Of a stretch of DNA of 64,000 bases, positions 56,801-58,744 are shown piece after piece. Origin of the DNA: Siphonodentalium dalli (lineage: Eukaryota; Mollusca; Scaphopoda; Gadilida; Siphonodentaliidae); contig CP136066.1 of assembly GCA_032622095.1 (NCBI GenBank), positions 12,175,784-12,239,783 on the forward strand. The letters run 5' to 3'. Positions within the stretch are counted from its first letter, which is position 1; each line of letters begins with the position of its first letter. Both the position numbers and the translations under genes were made by a program. The notes under the pieces are model-generated. The model was not told the origin of the DNA. It did not search any database and worked only from the letters and a program-made list of their open reading frames with translations.

Positions 56801-58744
56801 TGTGTTAAAATGGACAATTTCATAAAATCTTAACCAAGCACTGCAATATTTGGCAAATGTCGATAAAGATATTTCTTATTTATATGGAAACTTCATTTCC
56901 AAAATTCTATCTAACCTTGAAATATAAATGATAAATAATGGGCTGGTGTGCGGGATGATAAATAATGGGTTGGCGTGGGGGGATGATAAATAATGGGTTG
57001 GCATGGGGGATGATACATAATGGGTTGGCGTGGGGGATGATACATAATGGGTTGGCGTGGGGGGTGATATATAATGGGTTGGCGTGGGGGATGATATATA
57101 ATGGGTTGGCGTGGGGGGATGATAAATAATGGGTTGGTGTGGGGATGATAAATAATGGGTTGGCCTGGGGGATGATAAATAATGGGTTGGCCTGGGGGAT
57201 GATAAATAATGGGTTGGCGTGGATGATAAATAATGGGTTGGCCTGGGGGATGATAAATAATGGGTGGGCGTGGGGGATGATATATAATGGGTTGGCGTGG
57301 GGGATGATATATAATGGGTTGGCGTGGGGGATGGTATATAATGGGTTGGCGTGGATGGTAAATAATGGGTTGGCCTGGGGGATGATAAATAATGGGTTGG
57401 CGTGGATGATAAATAATGGGTTGGCGTGGGGGATGATAAATAATGGGTTGGCCTGGGGGTTGATAAATAATGGGTTGGCGTGGGGGATGATAAATAATGG
57501 GTTGGCGTGGGGGATGATAAATAATGGGTTGGCGTGGGGGATGCTAAATAATGGGTTGGCATGGGGGATGATAAATAATGGGTTGGCGTGGGGGATGATA
57601 AATAATGGGTTGGCCTGGGGGATGATAAATAATGGGTTGGCGTGGGGGATGCTAAATAATGGGTTGGCGTGGGGGATGATAAATAATGGGTTGGCGTGGG
57701 GGATGATAAATAATGGGTTGGCGTGGGGGATGATACAAAGTGGAATTTTAAGAGTAGTGTGAGGCTTGTCCGAAGTGTCAAGCATGATAAACAAATCCAC
57801 AGTCAGTTGTGCGAATAAGCTAAAACGAGCTTATCGTTTAAAATTGCAATAAACAGAACATTCAGGTGAGCAGGGCAACACACACAAAATTGACCCAGTT
57901 TGAAAGACTAAAACATACTGGACAATTTCATTAACTCTTAACCAGCGCTGCAATATTTGGCAAACGTCGATAAATATATTTATTATTTTATATATGGATA
58001 CTTCATTTGCAAAATTCTATCTAACCTTGACGTCTAAATTAAATCAAGCTTAATTTTTTGTGAATGAATAGATATTTATTTATATATTTATGTATTTATG
58101 GCAGGTCATAAATATGTAAGATTTTCAGGCCTGAGTTTTAGTGTCATTTGCAGAATGAGGACCCCACACAGCAGGCTAACATCACTAAATTCACCCTCTT
58201 GGGACCTCATTCTGCATGGCCTTATCTGCTATGGGAGACATAGACTCAGATTGAAGTTCCCAAATGGTGAATATTGTGATGTACATCCATTGGGAACCTC
58301 GATTATACAATGTGTCGTCTGCCAATTTGGAGATATAGAGAAACTAAATTAAAATTTAATAGAACCTAAGTTACTTTAGAAATTTGATAATAAAGAAACT
58401 TTCCGGAGAAGATGAGGGCTAAGCAGAACGAGGCTCCCATAGGGTGAATTAGTGATGCTAGCTGGTTATGCTGGATAGCATCACTAAATTCACCCTCTGG
58501 GGACCTCATTCTGCAAATGACAGACACGCTAATTCTACTAATGACAGCAAACTATCTCAAGGCTTGTATCTGGCCTTATAATACACATCTATATATCTAT
58601 AAATACAAACCATAAAGTATCATCGTTTGCAAACTCTCGCCATTCGACGCAGCATTTAGAGAATACACTGAGTTCCTCCGCTGATAGATAAGATAAAACT
58701 CTTAATGACAATTCACTGGGTAGAAACTCCGTGAATGTCATACC
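10406..58744 (-). CDS. F-box/WD40 protein (FBXW-like), 10 exons, whole gene span
   Basis: Predicted substrate receptor of an SCF (SKP1-cullin-F-box) ubiquitin ligase. The F-box would bind SKP1 and the seven-blade WD40 propeller would hold the substrate. Ten minus-strand exons were joined by hand: 58611-58744, 52735-52859, 51291-51443, 45268-45386, 40603-40757, 36706-36778, 20883-20994, 15730-15854, 15123-15198 and 10406-10548. Their lengths sum to 1215 nt, splice phases agree at all nine junctions, and the frame closes at a TAA at 10406. The product is about 403 residues if the Met at codon 2 of the first exon is the start; an upstream 5' exon cannot be excluded. The layout (F-box, then a WKHVFIRAHHLQKNWEKGRY linker, then WD40) follows FBXW7-like proteins, but I cannot assign a specific orthologue. 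Coding density is about 2.5%; the introns are packed with MITEs and minisatellites. Confidence 0.85.
10631..10869. mobile_element. B2 MITE, left end lost
   Basis: Begins at CTTCCTGAAATTTTGCG without the TTAA and first 15 bases, and ends GCTCCCATCATGAACGGGTTAA. It lies in intron 9, 80 bp upstream of the terminal exon's acceptor. Confidence 0.8.
10922..11152. mobile_element. B2 MITE, TTAA-flanked
   Basis: It starts TTAACCCTTACATGACGGAA and ends CAGTCATGGAAGGGTTAA. The second hairpin is reduced to a single short inverted arm pair. Confidence 0.8.
11335..11815. mobile_element. B2 MITE with internal 96-bp tandem expansion
   Basis: It starts TTAACCCTTCCATGACTGGA. The central part from CACCTAGGGAGCCTCG to CATATATATGAGAGG is repeated four times at exactly 96-bp spacing (11414, 11510, 11606, 11702). 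The right terminus is missing. The 96-bp period keeps a 151-codon frame open by chance. Confidence 0.85.
12130..12815. repeat. Tandem array, about 85-100 bp unit, 8 copies
   Basis: The unit contains TTGAAGGGTTAAAGTTTGTA, CATTTCCTGCCGATTGGTG and a variable G-run (7-12 G). Length variation is concentrated in the G-run. AAGGGCCATAACTGAGGTGC just upstream (12028) is a stretch widespread in bivalve introns. Confidence 0.9.
13056..13411. mobile_element. B1 MITE, right end lost
   Basis: Starts TTTAACCCTTTACCCTGTGC. The first terminal stretch is shortened, both hairpins are present, and the copy breaks off near GCTTCATTTGGGC, before the TTGGGTAAAGGG terminus. Confidence 0.8.
13480..14115. repeat. 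Minisatellite, about 38-46 bp unit, about 14 copies
   Basis: The unit contains GGGGGAACCAGTCTGTTA(G/A)AACAGGAG(A/C)TAG. Units differ in length, so no frame is kept throughout. It lies in intron 9. Confidence 0.9.
14247..14464. mobile_element. Family A snap-back MITE
   Basis: TA-flanked, 14249-14462. Near-perfect inverted halves; the ends read CAGTAATGCTCTAATTAATC. The loop is CTCTCCCTGAGAG. It lies in intron 9. Confidence 0.9.
14465..15122. other. Intron 9 stretch without recognised feature
   Basis: No repeat or exon recognised apart from a weak TGCTTATA...AATGAACATTGGTA duplication near 14470-14540. A 61-codon open frame at 14767-14952 has no recognisable family. Confidence 0.4.
15123..15198 (-). 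CDS. FBXW-like gene, exon 9: WD40 blade 6
   Basis: A 76-nt exon between TGTTTCAG|TACTG and CATAAAG|GTAAAC. It encodes YCLAFNDDVIASGSSDSTVI then LWNHK, a complete blade core (ASGSSDSTVILWN). The acceptor is separated from a family A MITE by only about 20 bp, so the branch point must lie in or at the edge of the MITE. Confidence 0.9.
15217..15428. mobile_element. Family A MITE next to exon 9 acceptor
   Basis: TA-flanked, 15219-15426. The right arm has lost CAACAA. It begins 20 bp upstream (transcript sense) of exon 9's 3' splice site, so it forms most of the short intron 8 (531 bp). Confidence 0.9.
15730..15854 (-). CDS. FBXW-like gene, exon 8: WD40 blade 5
   Basis: Borders are TTGCAG|TTGTGA and GAAGTG|GTGAGT. 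It encodes VTCCQLGENKLISGSADGDL then RIWNTKSGGCRYTMSGHQGEV. Blade 5 is complete (SGSADGDLRIWN) and the next GH is present. A 63-bp minisatellite starts about 20 bp upstream of its acceptor, and the far end of that array carries a degenerate piece of this exon. Confidence 0.9.
15870..16870. repeat. 63-bp minisatellite (15 copies) bounded by an exon 8 fragment
   Basis: The unit runs from TTGATTAATTGGGCCAACAT to GCTTATATTTGGGCAGAC. Fifteen copies in frame give a spurious 370-codon frame with a 21-residue period on the plus strand. The far end (16826-16866) reads GGAGATCTCCGTCAACACTG and resembles exon 8 (15794 onward), suggesting that a copy of the exon border was carried along when the array expanded. 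It lies in intron 7. Confidence 0.9.
16871..17384. other. Intron 7 stretch, no clear feature
   Basis: AT-rich. A G-run (16924-16942) and the AAAGGTCAGTGATCAGAT / TCGAGGAACCCACCCATCA region resemble, in inverse, 7955-8000 (GGGTGGGTTCCTCGACTC), so a dispersed repeat of unknown type is present in both places. Confidence 0.45.
17385..17945. mobile_element. Family C element carrying a nested TIR element
   Basis: Family C internal sequence (GGCAGACGATAAAATGCATA...GGGAACTTAAGTCTTGGTCTCC) is interrupted and then resumes with ACATGAGGCCATGCAGAATG. The interruption is 17472-17844. Confidence 0.75.
17472..17844. mobile_element. TIR element with 10-bp target duplication
   Basis: Ends are AGGGGCGCCGGAAG and CTTCCGGCGCCCCT, flanked on both sides by CTCCCAGAGC (17462-17471 and 17845-17854). 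About 373 bp with GC-rich subterminal G/C tracts (GGGCAGGGGG, inverse at the other end) and an AT-rich centre with repeated AAAAAAGGGC. A 9-11 bp duplication suggests a Mutator-like MITE; no transposase. Confidence 0.8.
18039..18480. mobile_element. Family C element, long form
   Basis: From CTCCTGAGTTTAGTGTGCC to CATGCTATAACCAGACTTG. Two palindromic blocks flank the internal segment (GATTGAAGTTCTCAAATGGTG ... CCAATTTGGGGATATAGAG). Same organisation as 31757-32212, 40852-41285 and 58122-58560. Confidence 0.8.
18540..18850. repeat. Imperfect repeat of about 125 bp, 2-3 copies
   Basis: The block with CAACAGATGA(T/C)GTCTGTAGC and ACTGACTGGGAGTAA(T/C)CTTACTAATGGG recurs, with G-runs between copies. 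Confidence 0.7.
18906..19900. mobile_element. Family B MITE split by a LINE fragment
   Basis: Left part 18906-19017 starts ACCCTTTCATGACGGGAGCT and ends ATATAAGAGAATG. The right part resumes at 19848 with GCATTGGCCAAACAATTTTT. Joined, they give the normal GAGAATGCATTGGCC of the family. Confidence 0.8.
19018..19847 (-). mobile_element. LINE 3' fragment (end of reverse-transcriptase ORF)
   Basis: Two overlapping minus-strand frames (19852-19400 and 19355-18950) give the C-terminal part of a non-LTR retrotransposon ORF2. Segments such as CALRYFLGVGRYTPLPALNG and a terminal zinc-knuckle-like CSVCDCSQVEDKTHFLLNC are typical of the region after the RT domain. A frameshift separates the two frames, so it is dead and 5'-truncated. 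The 3' end is a short (TTCG)n tail. It sits inside a family B MITE. Confidence 0.8.
19901..20720. other. Intron 7 stretch without recognised feature
   Basis: No coding exon, MITE or array recognised. It includes GAAGTCACATGGTTGAAGTC/ACATGATTTAACACATGAT short repeats near 20055-20120. Confidence 0.4.
20721..20882 (-). repeat. Tandem copies of exon 7 donor side, 80-bp period
   Basis: Two extra copies (20721-20800, 20801-20880) of the last roughly 50 nt of exon 7 plus the first roughly 30 nt of its intron. Each keeps CACCT(C/T)(G/A)AAG|GTATT, so three potential donors stand in a row. The copies read ...RRIVWQFMGHL in the exon frame. Confidence 0.9.
20883..20994 (-). CDS. FBXW-like gene, exon 7: WD40 blade 4
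   Basis: Borders are GATTTCAG|TGTATG and CGAAG|GTATTG. It encodes CMSTHGTMAVTGSWDNSLIL then WDVTNRRIVWQFMGHLE, a complete blade with S-D-x-S...LWD and the GH of blade 5. Its donor half is tandemly repeated twice in the adjoining intron with an exact 80-bp period (20721-20880). Confidence 0.9.
21030..21165. repeat. Left arm of inverted repeat around 21.0-25.9 kb
   Basis: The outer 36 bases (CATTTTTGTCGACAT then GGAATGTATATAACTGAAACC) match the inverse of 25827-25863 almost perfectly. Further in, GGTAGTCAAC and AGGTGTGCGG also match the inverse of the right arm at lower identity. It starts about 35 bp from exon 7. Could be a transposon terminus. Confidence 0.6.
21805..25096 (-). pseudogene. 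Decayed mobile-element gene, FEN/PIN-like nuclease family
   Basis: At least five minus-strand frames belong to one broken protein of about 1000 residues: 25096-23756, 23874-23377, 23483-23148, 23108-22506, and 22484-21974 with a C-terminal Cys cluster down to about 21805. Frames meet at clear frameshifts, e.g. near 23885, 23480 and 22355. I recognise the family as an uncharacterised one, highly repeated in cnidarian and mollusc genomes, from its SHEKADTRMLLH, SRDTDVLVLLLYH and TGCDTT motifs and the C-terminal GWK.DEGG..P.LM.AEPLP. The order D (YVIDGMALVQ), D (DIVFDNY), E/D (HEKADTR), D.D (SRDTDVL) and D (TGCDTT) parallels the metal-binding acidic residues of FEN1/XPG nucleases; that function is inference. 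The extreme C terminus CSCRKSNLNCSLAC looks zinc-binding. Not functional as it stands. Confidence 0.75.
25040..25135. mobile_element. B3 MITE end fused to the pseudogene's 5' end
   Basis: CATCCATCCAGATGAATAAT, CAATGTATACATTATAACTG and the following GGTGGAGTCCACTTATTTAA align with the right terminus of B3 (41985-42080, 1625-1690). The first codons of the 446-codon frame (MYTLKKSIIHLDGCHG) are therefore B3-derived. Confidence 0.65.
25700..25865. repeat. Right arm of inverted repeat around 21.0-25.9 kb
   Basis: Contains GGTTTCAGTTATATACATTC and ATGTCGACAAAAATG, the inverse of 21032-21066, and CCGCACACCTGTACGGTTTGACTACC inside, the diverged inverse of 21110-21138. Together with the left arm it encloses the whole decayed nuclease gene (about 4.8 kb). 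Confidence 0.6.
26040..27370 (-). pseudogene. Second decayed copy of the nuclease-like family (left arm of palindrome)
   Basis: It reads leftwards from the minus-strand MSRSPIPGNMCAVDKTMEET frame (27369-27043), through MNPFDIVDRERLFILSSDAP (27046-26780), to a C-proximal frame (26326-26039) with KYQSEFRKLGVCWNVPNDVV. The VDKTMEET...RGG... stretch is a hallmark of the same uncharacterised family (VDQTIEET in other members). Several frameshifts are present, and a deletion near 26465 joins the SRKPK region directly to the STQEETGTRVV region. It is divergent in sequence from the 21.8-25.1 kb copy, hence a different lineage. Confidence 0.7.
27481..29623 (+). pseudogene. Third decayed copy, head-to-head with the second (right arm)
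   Basis: It begins at the equivalent of 27170 in the left arm and reads rightwards: MRAEDFGKKERDVFVKKRLT (27670), DGNAHFHALVEFPNTIQEIA (28083), a DIYDPSSVKAQERARRG stretch (28196), STQEETDTRVVLS (28474), GPDTDI-like in a shifted frame, KYQSEFRKLGVSWDVPNDVV (29128), and a C terminus EPLWSECGN...LPPMLQDLLVEE ending at TAG 29621-29623. It keeps about 300 bp (28172-28467) that the left arm has lost, and is itself interrupted by a B1 MITE at 28577-28976. Stops and frameshifts make it inactive. Confidence 0.7.
28577..28976. mobile_element. B1 MITE, full length, with paralogous empty site
   Basis: TTAA-flanked, starting TTAACCCTTTACCCAACAGA and ending TTGTTGGGTAAAGGGTTAA. It interrupts ATCCACTTAAAATACTATTC of the nuclease pseudogene. 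The head-to-head sister copy (inverse of 26343-26362) has the unoccupied site with one TTAA. This is direct proof of precise TTAA insertion. Confidence 0.95.
29624..29849. other. Spacer between pseudogene and poly-G
   Basis: Contains GGGCGCCATCTTGGATTACG (29738), a promoter-like YY1-type GCCATCTTGG box, but no recognised transcript starts here. It ends at a pure G run. Confidence 0.4.
29850..29884. repeat. Poly-G run, 35 nt
   Basis: Uninterrupted G run with GTCCTGT before and TCCATAGGGGG after. The true length is uncertain because such runs are prone to sequencing and polymerase slippage. Confidence 0.9.
29916..31135. repeat. Tandem array 2, about 61-bp unit from B3 MITE, 17 copies plus tail
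   Basis: The unit is homologous to array 1 but mostly with GATGAGTTGTTATCACATAG instead of GAGTAGTTATCCCATAG, so the two arrays have homogenised separately. The last unit runs at 30985 into the B3 right half (GTTGAACTTATTATGTGAAC, CATCCATCCAAATAAATAAT) to about 31130. Confidence 0.9.
31140..31285. mobile_element. Family C MITE, partial
   Basis: From ACAATGTTAATTTGAGACTA through GATTGAGGTCCCCAGAGGGT to CACTATCTCAAGGCTTT. Only the right-hand block of the long form remains, directly after array 2. Confidence 0.7.
31293..31509. mobile_element. Family A snap-back MITE
   Basis: TA-flanked, 31295-31507. Left end CCGTAATGTCCTAAGTAATC (two substitutions), right end GGGCATTACTG. Long hairpin with CTCTCGGCGTGAG loop. 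Confidence 0.9.
31757..32212. mobile_element. Family C element, long form
   Basis: From a degenerate left end (CCAGTCAAGAGGGTGATTTG) to CACACTAAACTCAGGATTG. Two palindromic blocks flank the internal segment in inverse orientation to 18039-18480 (GGCAGATGACACATTGCATA ... TCCCAATGGGTGTACATC). Confidence 0.8.
32371..32552. mobile_element. Family A MITE, shortened
   Basis: TA-flanked, 32373-32550. The left arm lacks the segment between GGCTT and TCCGATGAATGGC, as in the 7232 copy. Confidence 0.85.
32677..33130. mobile_element. B1 MITE, full length with internal AT expansion
   Basis: TTAA-flanked. The interior between the two hairpins has an extra tandem ATTATAAAATTGTTAAAGAA-type repeat, making it longer (454 bp) than other B1 copies. 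It ends only 70 bp before the 48-bp array. Confidence 0.9.
33195..35700. repeat. 48-bp minisatellite, about 52 copies
   Basis: The unit runs CTGGGTCCCAAAATAGGGGA, GAGGTGTTATGAAGCTCCAT, GTTTCCTA. Main variants are CCCAAAATAG, CCCAATATAG and CCCAGTATAG, plus GAGTGG for GAGAGG. Because 48 is a multiple of three, an 836-codon plus-strand frame (16-residue period GPKIGERCYEAPCFLL) and several minus-strand frames (MELHNTSPLFWDPVGN) stay open. It lies in intron 6 with no splice or promoter evidence, so I treat it as non-coding. Confidence 0.95.
35940..36255. mobile_element. B2 MITE with nested family C copy
   Basis: Left part starts ATAACCCTTCCATGACTGGA (35941) and runs to GAGTCTCCAATATAG. The right part resumes with CTACAATATTTACCTTGATC (36143) and ends near GATCTTTAGTTCTGCAC, without its terminal TTAA. 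Confidence 0.7.
36018..36141. mobile_element. Family C MITE, short palindrome, nested
   Basis: AATAGTGTGCCTGTCATTTA at the left and CACTATTTCAAGGCTTG at the right. The left outer CAAGCCTTG is missing. It sits inside the B2 copy. Confidence 0.75.
36468..36630. mobile_element. B2 MITE fragment
   Basis: From TTTAAGAGAATGCATTGGCC to GCTCACATCATGAAAGTTATAA. The left terminus is absent. Confidence 0.7.
36706..36778 (-). CDS. FBXW-like gene, exon 6: WD40 blade 3 end and blade 4 GH
   Basis: A 73-nt exon between TTTTCAG|GACGG and ATCGAG|GTGAGT. It completes SAGSDRTVRVWSMKNRTLLE and gives MRGHREDIE. It is too short for ORF callers but its frame is fixed by both neighbours. A TTAA MITE (36807 onward) ends 28 bp upstream of its acceptor. 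Confidence 0.85.
36807..37135. mobile_element. Family B MITE with degenerate right part, near exon 6
   Basis: Starts TTAACCCTGTCATGACGGGA. One hairpin is intact (36860-36921). It then dissolves into TTTTTATCATTTTTCTTA-type T-rich repeats. Its left terminus lies 28 bp upstream (transcript sense) of exon 6's 3' splice site. Confidence 0.75.
37159..37215. repeat. Facing G-run and C-run
   Basis: A run of 22 or so G (37159-37181) followed 20 bp later by a C-run (37206-37217), able to pair as a hairpin. Confidence 0.7.
37361..37625. mobile_element. B2 MITE, TTAA-flanked
   Basis: Starts TTAACCTTTTCATGACTGGA and ends CCCCGTCATGAAAGGGTTAA. It has two hairpins, the second mutated (ATATTCGAGGCTCC). 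Confidence 0.85.
37830..38178. mobile_element. Family C element, right end replaced by array
   Basis: Starts CAAGCCTGCAAATAGTGTG. The left palindromic block and internal segment are complete. The right block breaks off after TCCAGAGGGTGAATTTGG, exactly where the 59-bp array begins. Confidence 0.8.
38173..40245. repeat. 59-bp minisatellite, about 35 copies, with higher-order repeat
   Basis: The unit contains GATAAATTCACTGCAGTGAA, TTAACTGGCATGTTGATCTT and TAATGAGATGTGGTGCGAG. The palindrome TTCACTGCAGTGAA is in every unit. A rare variant block (GATGCAGTGAGTGG...AATGCGATGTGGTGTG...) occurs at 38671 and again at 39143, exactly 472 bp or eight units apart. Units with TTAATTAACTTTGGC cluster at 39770-39960. 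Confidence 0.95.
40603..40757 (-). CDS. FBXW-like gene, exon 5: WD40 blades 2-3
   Basis: Borders are CTTGAAG|GATAAC and GACAG|GTGATT. It encodes DNVIVTACMDSTIRVINACS, then LVGHKGSVDFLQLVDNEYLV and SAGSD. The blade-2 terminal W-D is replaced by I-N, a tolerated deviation in WD repeats. Only a frame different from the long open frame here gives WD40 sequence, and it joins in phase to both neighbours. Confidence 0.85.
40852..41285. mobile_element. Family C element, long form
   Basis: From CAGGCCTGAGAATAAAGTGC to CACCCTCTGGGGACATA. Internal segment in the same orientation as 31757-32212. The right terminus is lost. There is a 9-bp duplication of GTGAATTTG in the right block. Confidence 0.75.
41407..41775. 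mobile_element. Dispersed repeat D, complete-looking copy
   Basis: From AAGTGATATTAAACACTCCC through CGTTTTCGTTAGTTTATTGA and CATTTGAGCATAGTTCAGA to GTACATAATATGTCTTTAA. Homologous to 62232-63345 (interrupted by a LINE) and, in inverse, to 55335-55620. Class unknown. Confidence 0.7.
41807..42080. mobile_element. B3 MITE, single complete copy
   Basis: Left end TTACCCTTTCTGTACTAAAT, right end ATTTAGCATAGAAATGGTTAA; the ends are inverted and the right one carries TTAA. Contains the inverted pair AAATGTACAGATAATAAG / CTTATTATCTGAACATTT. It is the source sequence of arrays 1 and 2, whose unit is its first roughly 65 bp. Confidence 0.8.
42430..42780. repeat. Bivalve-type interspersed repeat
   Basis: Contains AAGGGCCATAACTCTGCCCA, CTAACTCGACCAAGATATCG and two CCAAATAT(C/T)..CAAAATCAGTTGA stretches. 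From memory, AAGGGCCATAACTCTG is a very common intronic motif in bivalves. Related pieces lie at 12028 and 40308. Confidence 0.55.
43130..44850. repeat. Tandem array, about 295-bp unit, about 6 copies
   Basis: The unit includes AACAATGTGAGGATGTAATG, CTCATCAGTGATGTCTGTAT, TATCCCATTCAATCCTTAT, CAGGGATGTCGCCTAGTAG and GGAAATGTTACTATTTTTAG. Copies start near 43135, 43380, 43564, 43860, 44150, 44445 and 44745; the first two are shorter. Intron 4. Confidence 0.9.
45045..45267 (-). repeat. Tandem copies of exon 4 donor side
   Basis: Two extra copies (about 104 and 114 bp) of the last roughly 60 nt of exon 4 and the first roughly 45 nt of its intron. Donor-like CTCACC (plus strand) occurs at 45045, 45159 and, genuine, 45263. 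The copies still translate as YKLDIHGDTITSVIFK or close. Confidence 0.9.
45268..45386 (-). CDS. FBXW-like gene, exon 4: WD40 blades 1-2
   Basis: Borders are GGCAG|GGCGTG and TTCAAG|GTGAGA. It encodes GRVLVTGSQDKSLRVWDLRT, a textbook WD40 blade ending in VWD, followed by LDIHGDTITSVIFK, which starts blade 2. It ends in phase 0. The donor-side half of this exon is repeated twice more downstream in the intron (45045-45267). Confidence 0.9.
45796..45920. mobile_element. Family A MITE, strongly shortened
   Basis: Ends are CAGTAATGCCCTAAATAATC and GGCCATTACTG. Only about 50 bp of each arm is left. The left flank is AA instead of TA. Confidence 0.8.
45983..46133. mobile_element. Family C MITE, short palindrome, complete
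   Basis: Starts CAAGCCTTATAATAGTGTGT and ends ACACACTATTTCAAGGCTTG. The arms are joined through GCCAACCCGCTATGCGGGGTAGC. Flanking 8-mers do not match, so no target duplication survives. Confidence 0.85.
46178..46335. repeat. 32-bp tandem repeat, 5 copies
   Basis: The unit contains CATTCGACCATTCAAAACGG and GGTAAATATCCT. Very homogeneous, so probably recent. Confidence 0.9.
46336..47472. other. Intron 3 stretch without recognised feature
   Basis: AT-rich, no MITE, array or coding signal. It ends with a (CAA)n microsatellite at 47443-47468. Confidence 0.4.
47506..47731. mobile_element. B2 MITE nested in B3
   Basis: TTAA-flanked (47506-47509 and 47728-47731). Starts TTAAACCTTTCATGATAGGA and ends CAGTCCTGGAAGGGTTAA. 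The first hairpin is truncated. Confidence 0.85.
47728..48127. mobile_element. B1 MITE nested in B3, abutting B2
   Basis: TTAA-flanked (47728-47731 and 48124-48127), full length with both hairpins. It shares its left TTAA with the B2 copy, so one entered the terminal TTAA duplication of the other. Confidence 0.9.
48343..48394. mobile_element. Family C remnant
   Basis: ATTTGGTGATGCTAGCCCAC and then GACAAACACACTTCAAAGCT only. A deletion product of a short C palindrome. Confidence 0.55.
48408..48623. mobile_element. Family A snap-back MITE
   Basis: 48410-48621, TA at the left and TT at the right. Complete arms with CTCTTAGTGAGAG loop. Confidence 0.9.
48960..49735. repeat. Purine-rich region with about 100-bp repeats
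   Basis: Repeated ATTAAGAAAGCATG(C/G)(A/G)GTCTGAC, TATGACACCGAAGGATGGCG and GAGAGAGGGGAG tracts, 6-7 degenerate copies. Strong G+A strand bias over more than 500 bp on the plus strand. Intron 3. Confidence 0.85.
49736..49835. mobile_element. B1 MITE right-end fragment between short direct repeats
   Basis: GATATTTTAGGCTGTTGAAG through TTGTTGGGTAAAGGGTTAA (about 49753-49817). AGATA(TA)GAATGCCATCTGAT stands on both sides, starting with TTAAGATA. This fits an original TTAA insertion whose left part was deleted together with a local duplication of flank. Confidence 0.7.
50082..50440. mobile_element. Family C element, long form, right end lost
   Basis: Starts CAAGTCTGGATTAGTGTGTC. The left block is diverged, the internal segment is present, and the right block stops after AATGAGGTTCCCCAAGGG...GATGAAGCTAGCC. 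Confidence 0.7.
50441..51290. other. Intron 3 stretch without recognised feature
   Basis: No repeat family or coding signal recognised apart from the exon 3 donor at its right end. Confidence 0.4.
51291..51443 (-). CDS. FBXW-like gene, exon 3: linker helix and start of WD blade 1
   Basis: Borders are CTTTCAG|TGCCT and CAATG|GTATGTT. It encodes WKHVFIRAHHLQKNWEKGRY, the same pattern as the linker helix preceding the propeller in FBXW7-type proteins (W-K...YIRQHRIDTNWRRG). Then comes LRGHREKVTAMASN, the GH-containing strand D of the first WD40 blade. A strong exon because both the linker and the GH signature are recognisable. Confidence 0.85.
51500..51741. mobile_element. Family C element with 8-bp target duplication
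   Basis: Starts CAAGCCTTGAAATAGTGTG and ends ACTATATCCTGACTTG, flanked on both sides by GACTCCTT (51492-51499, 51742-51749). An 8-bp duplication and short CAAG ends fit the hAT superfamily. The element has two palindromic blocks joined at GCTTACACCTCAGCAG. Confidence 0.9.
51748..52207. mobile_element. TTAA element with AGGCCCACTTAAT ends
   Basis: 51752-52203 between TTAA (51748-51751) and TTAA (52204-52207). Inverted ends are AGGCCCACTTAATTTTTGAA and AAAATTAAGTGGGCCT. 452 bp of AT-rich interior without coding potential. piggyBac-like by target site, unrelated in sequence to B1-B3. Confidence 0.9.
52587..52693. mobile_element. Family A MITE, right half only
   Basis: AGAGCTTTCCAATGAATGGC to GAGCATTACTG, followed by TA. 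The left half is absent. Confidence 0.85.
52735..52859 (-). CDS. FBXW-like gene, exon 2: F-box end and linker
   Basis: Borders are TTCTAG|GTTCC and CTATG|GTAAGTT. The phase joins exon 1 so that the codon TGG restores ...TLWFHHCNVQGW. This continues into a basic linker (MRFGIKGNILKEIPLLPKP) and ends in ...SPLFELY. It corresponds to the stretch between F-box and propeller in FBXW proteins. No catalytic motif is expected. It ends in phase 1, matching exon 3. Confidence 0.75.
52885..52995. repeat. 57-bp tandem duplication upstream of exon 2
   Basis: CTTGTTCCTAGAAGTACATT through TCCATATACATCTCATTGA is present twice in a row, 25 bp from exon 2's 3' splice site. Confidence 0.85.
52996..54170. other. 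Intron 1 stretch, mostly unrecognised
   Basis: ATATGAATAAAGAGGAACAA is present at 53448 and 54069. A (TAGAA)n microsatellite followed by TTTATTACCATAAAGGACCC at 53510-53545 looks like the 3' tail of a LINE on the minus strand, but no ORF follows. Confidence 0.45.
54179..54393. mobile_element. B5 TTAA element, near-perfect palindrome
   Basis: TTAACCCTTTCAGTGCCAAG to CTTGGCACTGAAAGGGTTAA. The arms of about 100 bp match almost base for base around AGAGCGCTTAGAGCTCTTTA, giving one long hairpin. The only copy of this family in the window. Confidence 0.9.
54412..54673. mobile_element. B2 MITE, TTAA-flanked
   Basis: Starts TTAACCCTTCCATGACTGGA and ends CCCATCACGGAAGGGTTAA, only 18 bp after the B5 element. 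Confidence 0.85.
54690..55285. mobile_element. Element with long inverted arms built of 16-bp repeats
   Basis: Left arm: tandem CTGATACGGACCACCGG / CTCTTACGGACCCCGG units, closing with ACGGACCTCAATTTTAT (54818 onward). The right arm (55160-55280) is its inverse, opening with ATTTTAATTGAGGTCTGTAT. The centre (54835-55160) is AT-rich. Confidence 0.75.
55335..55620. mobile_element. Dispersed repeat D, inverse copy
   Basis: The inverse of 41407-41690: CGACCATCCCACTCCATAGA, AAATATTTACTTCTTAATTC, CTAACGAAAACGGGTTCGTC, and ending GTTTCACATCACTTTAAG. Confidence 0.7.
55752..55969. mobile_element. Family A snap-back MITE
   Basis: TA-flanked, 55754-55967. Complete and nearly identical arms; loop CTCTCCCCCGAGAG. 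Confidence 0.9.
55970..56464. other. Intron 1 stretch, GC-richer
   Basis: Contains repeated short motifs CCGAGTTG(T/G)CCCG / AGAGTTGTCC(C/G)GG at 56230-56400. No coding exon recognised. Confidence 0.4.
56465..56684. mobile_element. Family A snap-back MITE
   Basis: TA-flanked, 56467-56682. The right end carries a small duplication (GCATAATTACTG). Confidence 0.9.
56925..57745. repeat. 27-bp minisatellite, about 30 copies
   Basis: The unit is ATGATAAATAATGGGTTGGC plus GTGGGGG. The 27-bp period keeps three frames open (MINNGLAWG on plus; SSPTPTHYL and IIPHANPLF on minus), giving spurious ORFs of 200-300 codons. Flanks at 56800-56930 and 57920-58030 are two copies of one sequence (AACCAGCGCTGCAATATTTGGCAAA...), so the array sits between direct repeats. 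Confidence 0.95.
58122..58560. mobile_element. Family C element, long form
   Basis: Starts near TCAGGCCTGAGTTTTAGTG. The left palindrome has lost its first arm. Internal segment as at 18039. The right block is complete to TTTGCAGAATGAGG-type inverse and ACACTAATTC. It ends 50 bp before exon 1's donor. Confidence 0.75.
58611..58744 (-). CDS. FBXW-like gene, exon 1 of 10: F-box
   Basis: The exon lies between TTTTCAG|GGTATGAC and TTATG|GTTTGT and ends in phase 2. It encodes an F-box of about 40 residues starting FTEFLPSELSLRVLSYLS, with the expected LP..L...VLSYL core and a closing W-R-x-x-A...DDTLW. The ATG lies three bases into the exon, so this may be the first coding exon with the 5' UTR upstream; otherwise it is an internal exon. 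Decayed copies of its acceptor side lie just upstream (58745-59090). Confidence 0.85.

Noticed and set aside
56876-57800. Long ORFs of about 200-300 codons on both strands
   Set aside because: 27-bp minisatellite open in three frames; low-complexity translation in each.
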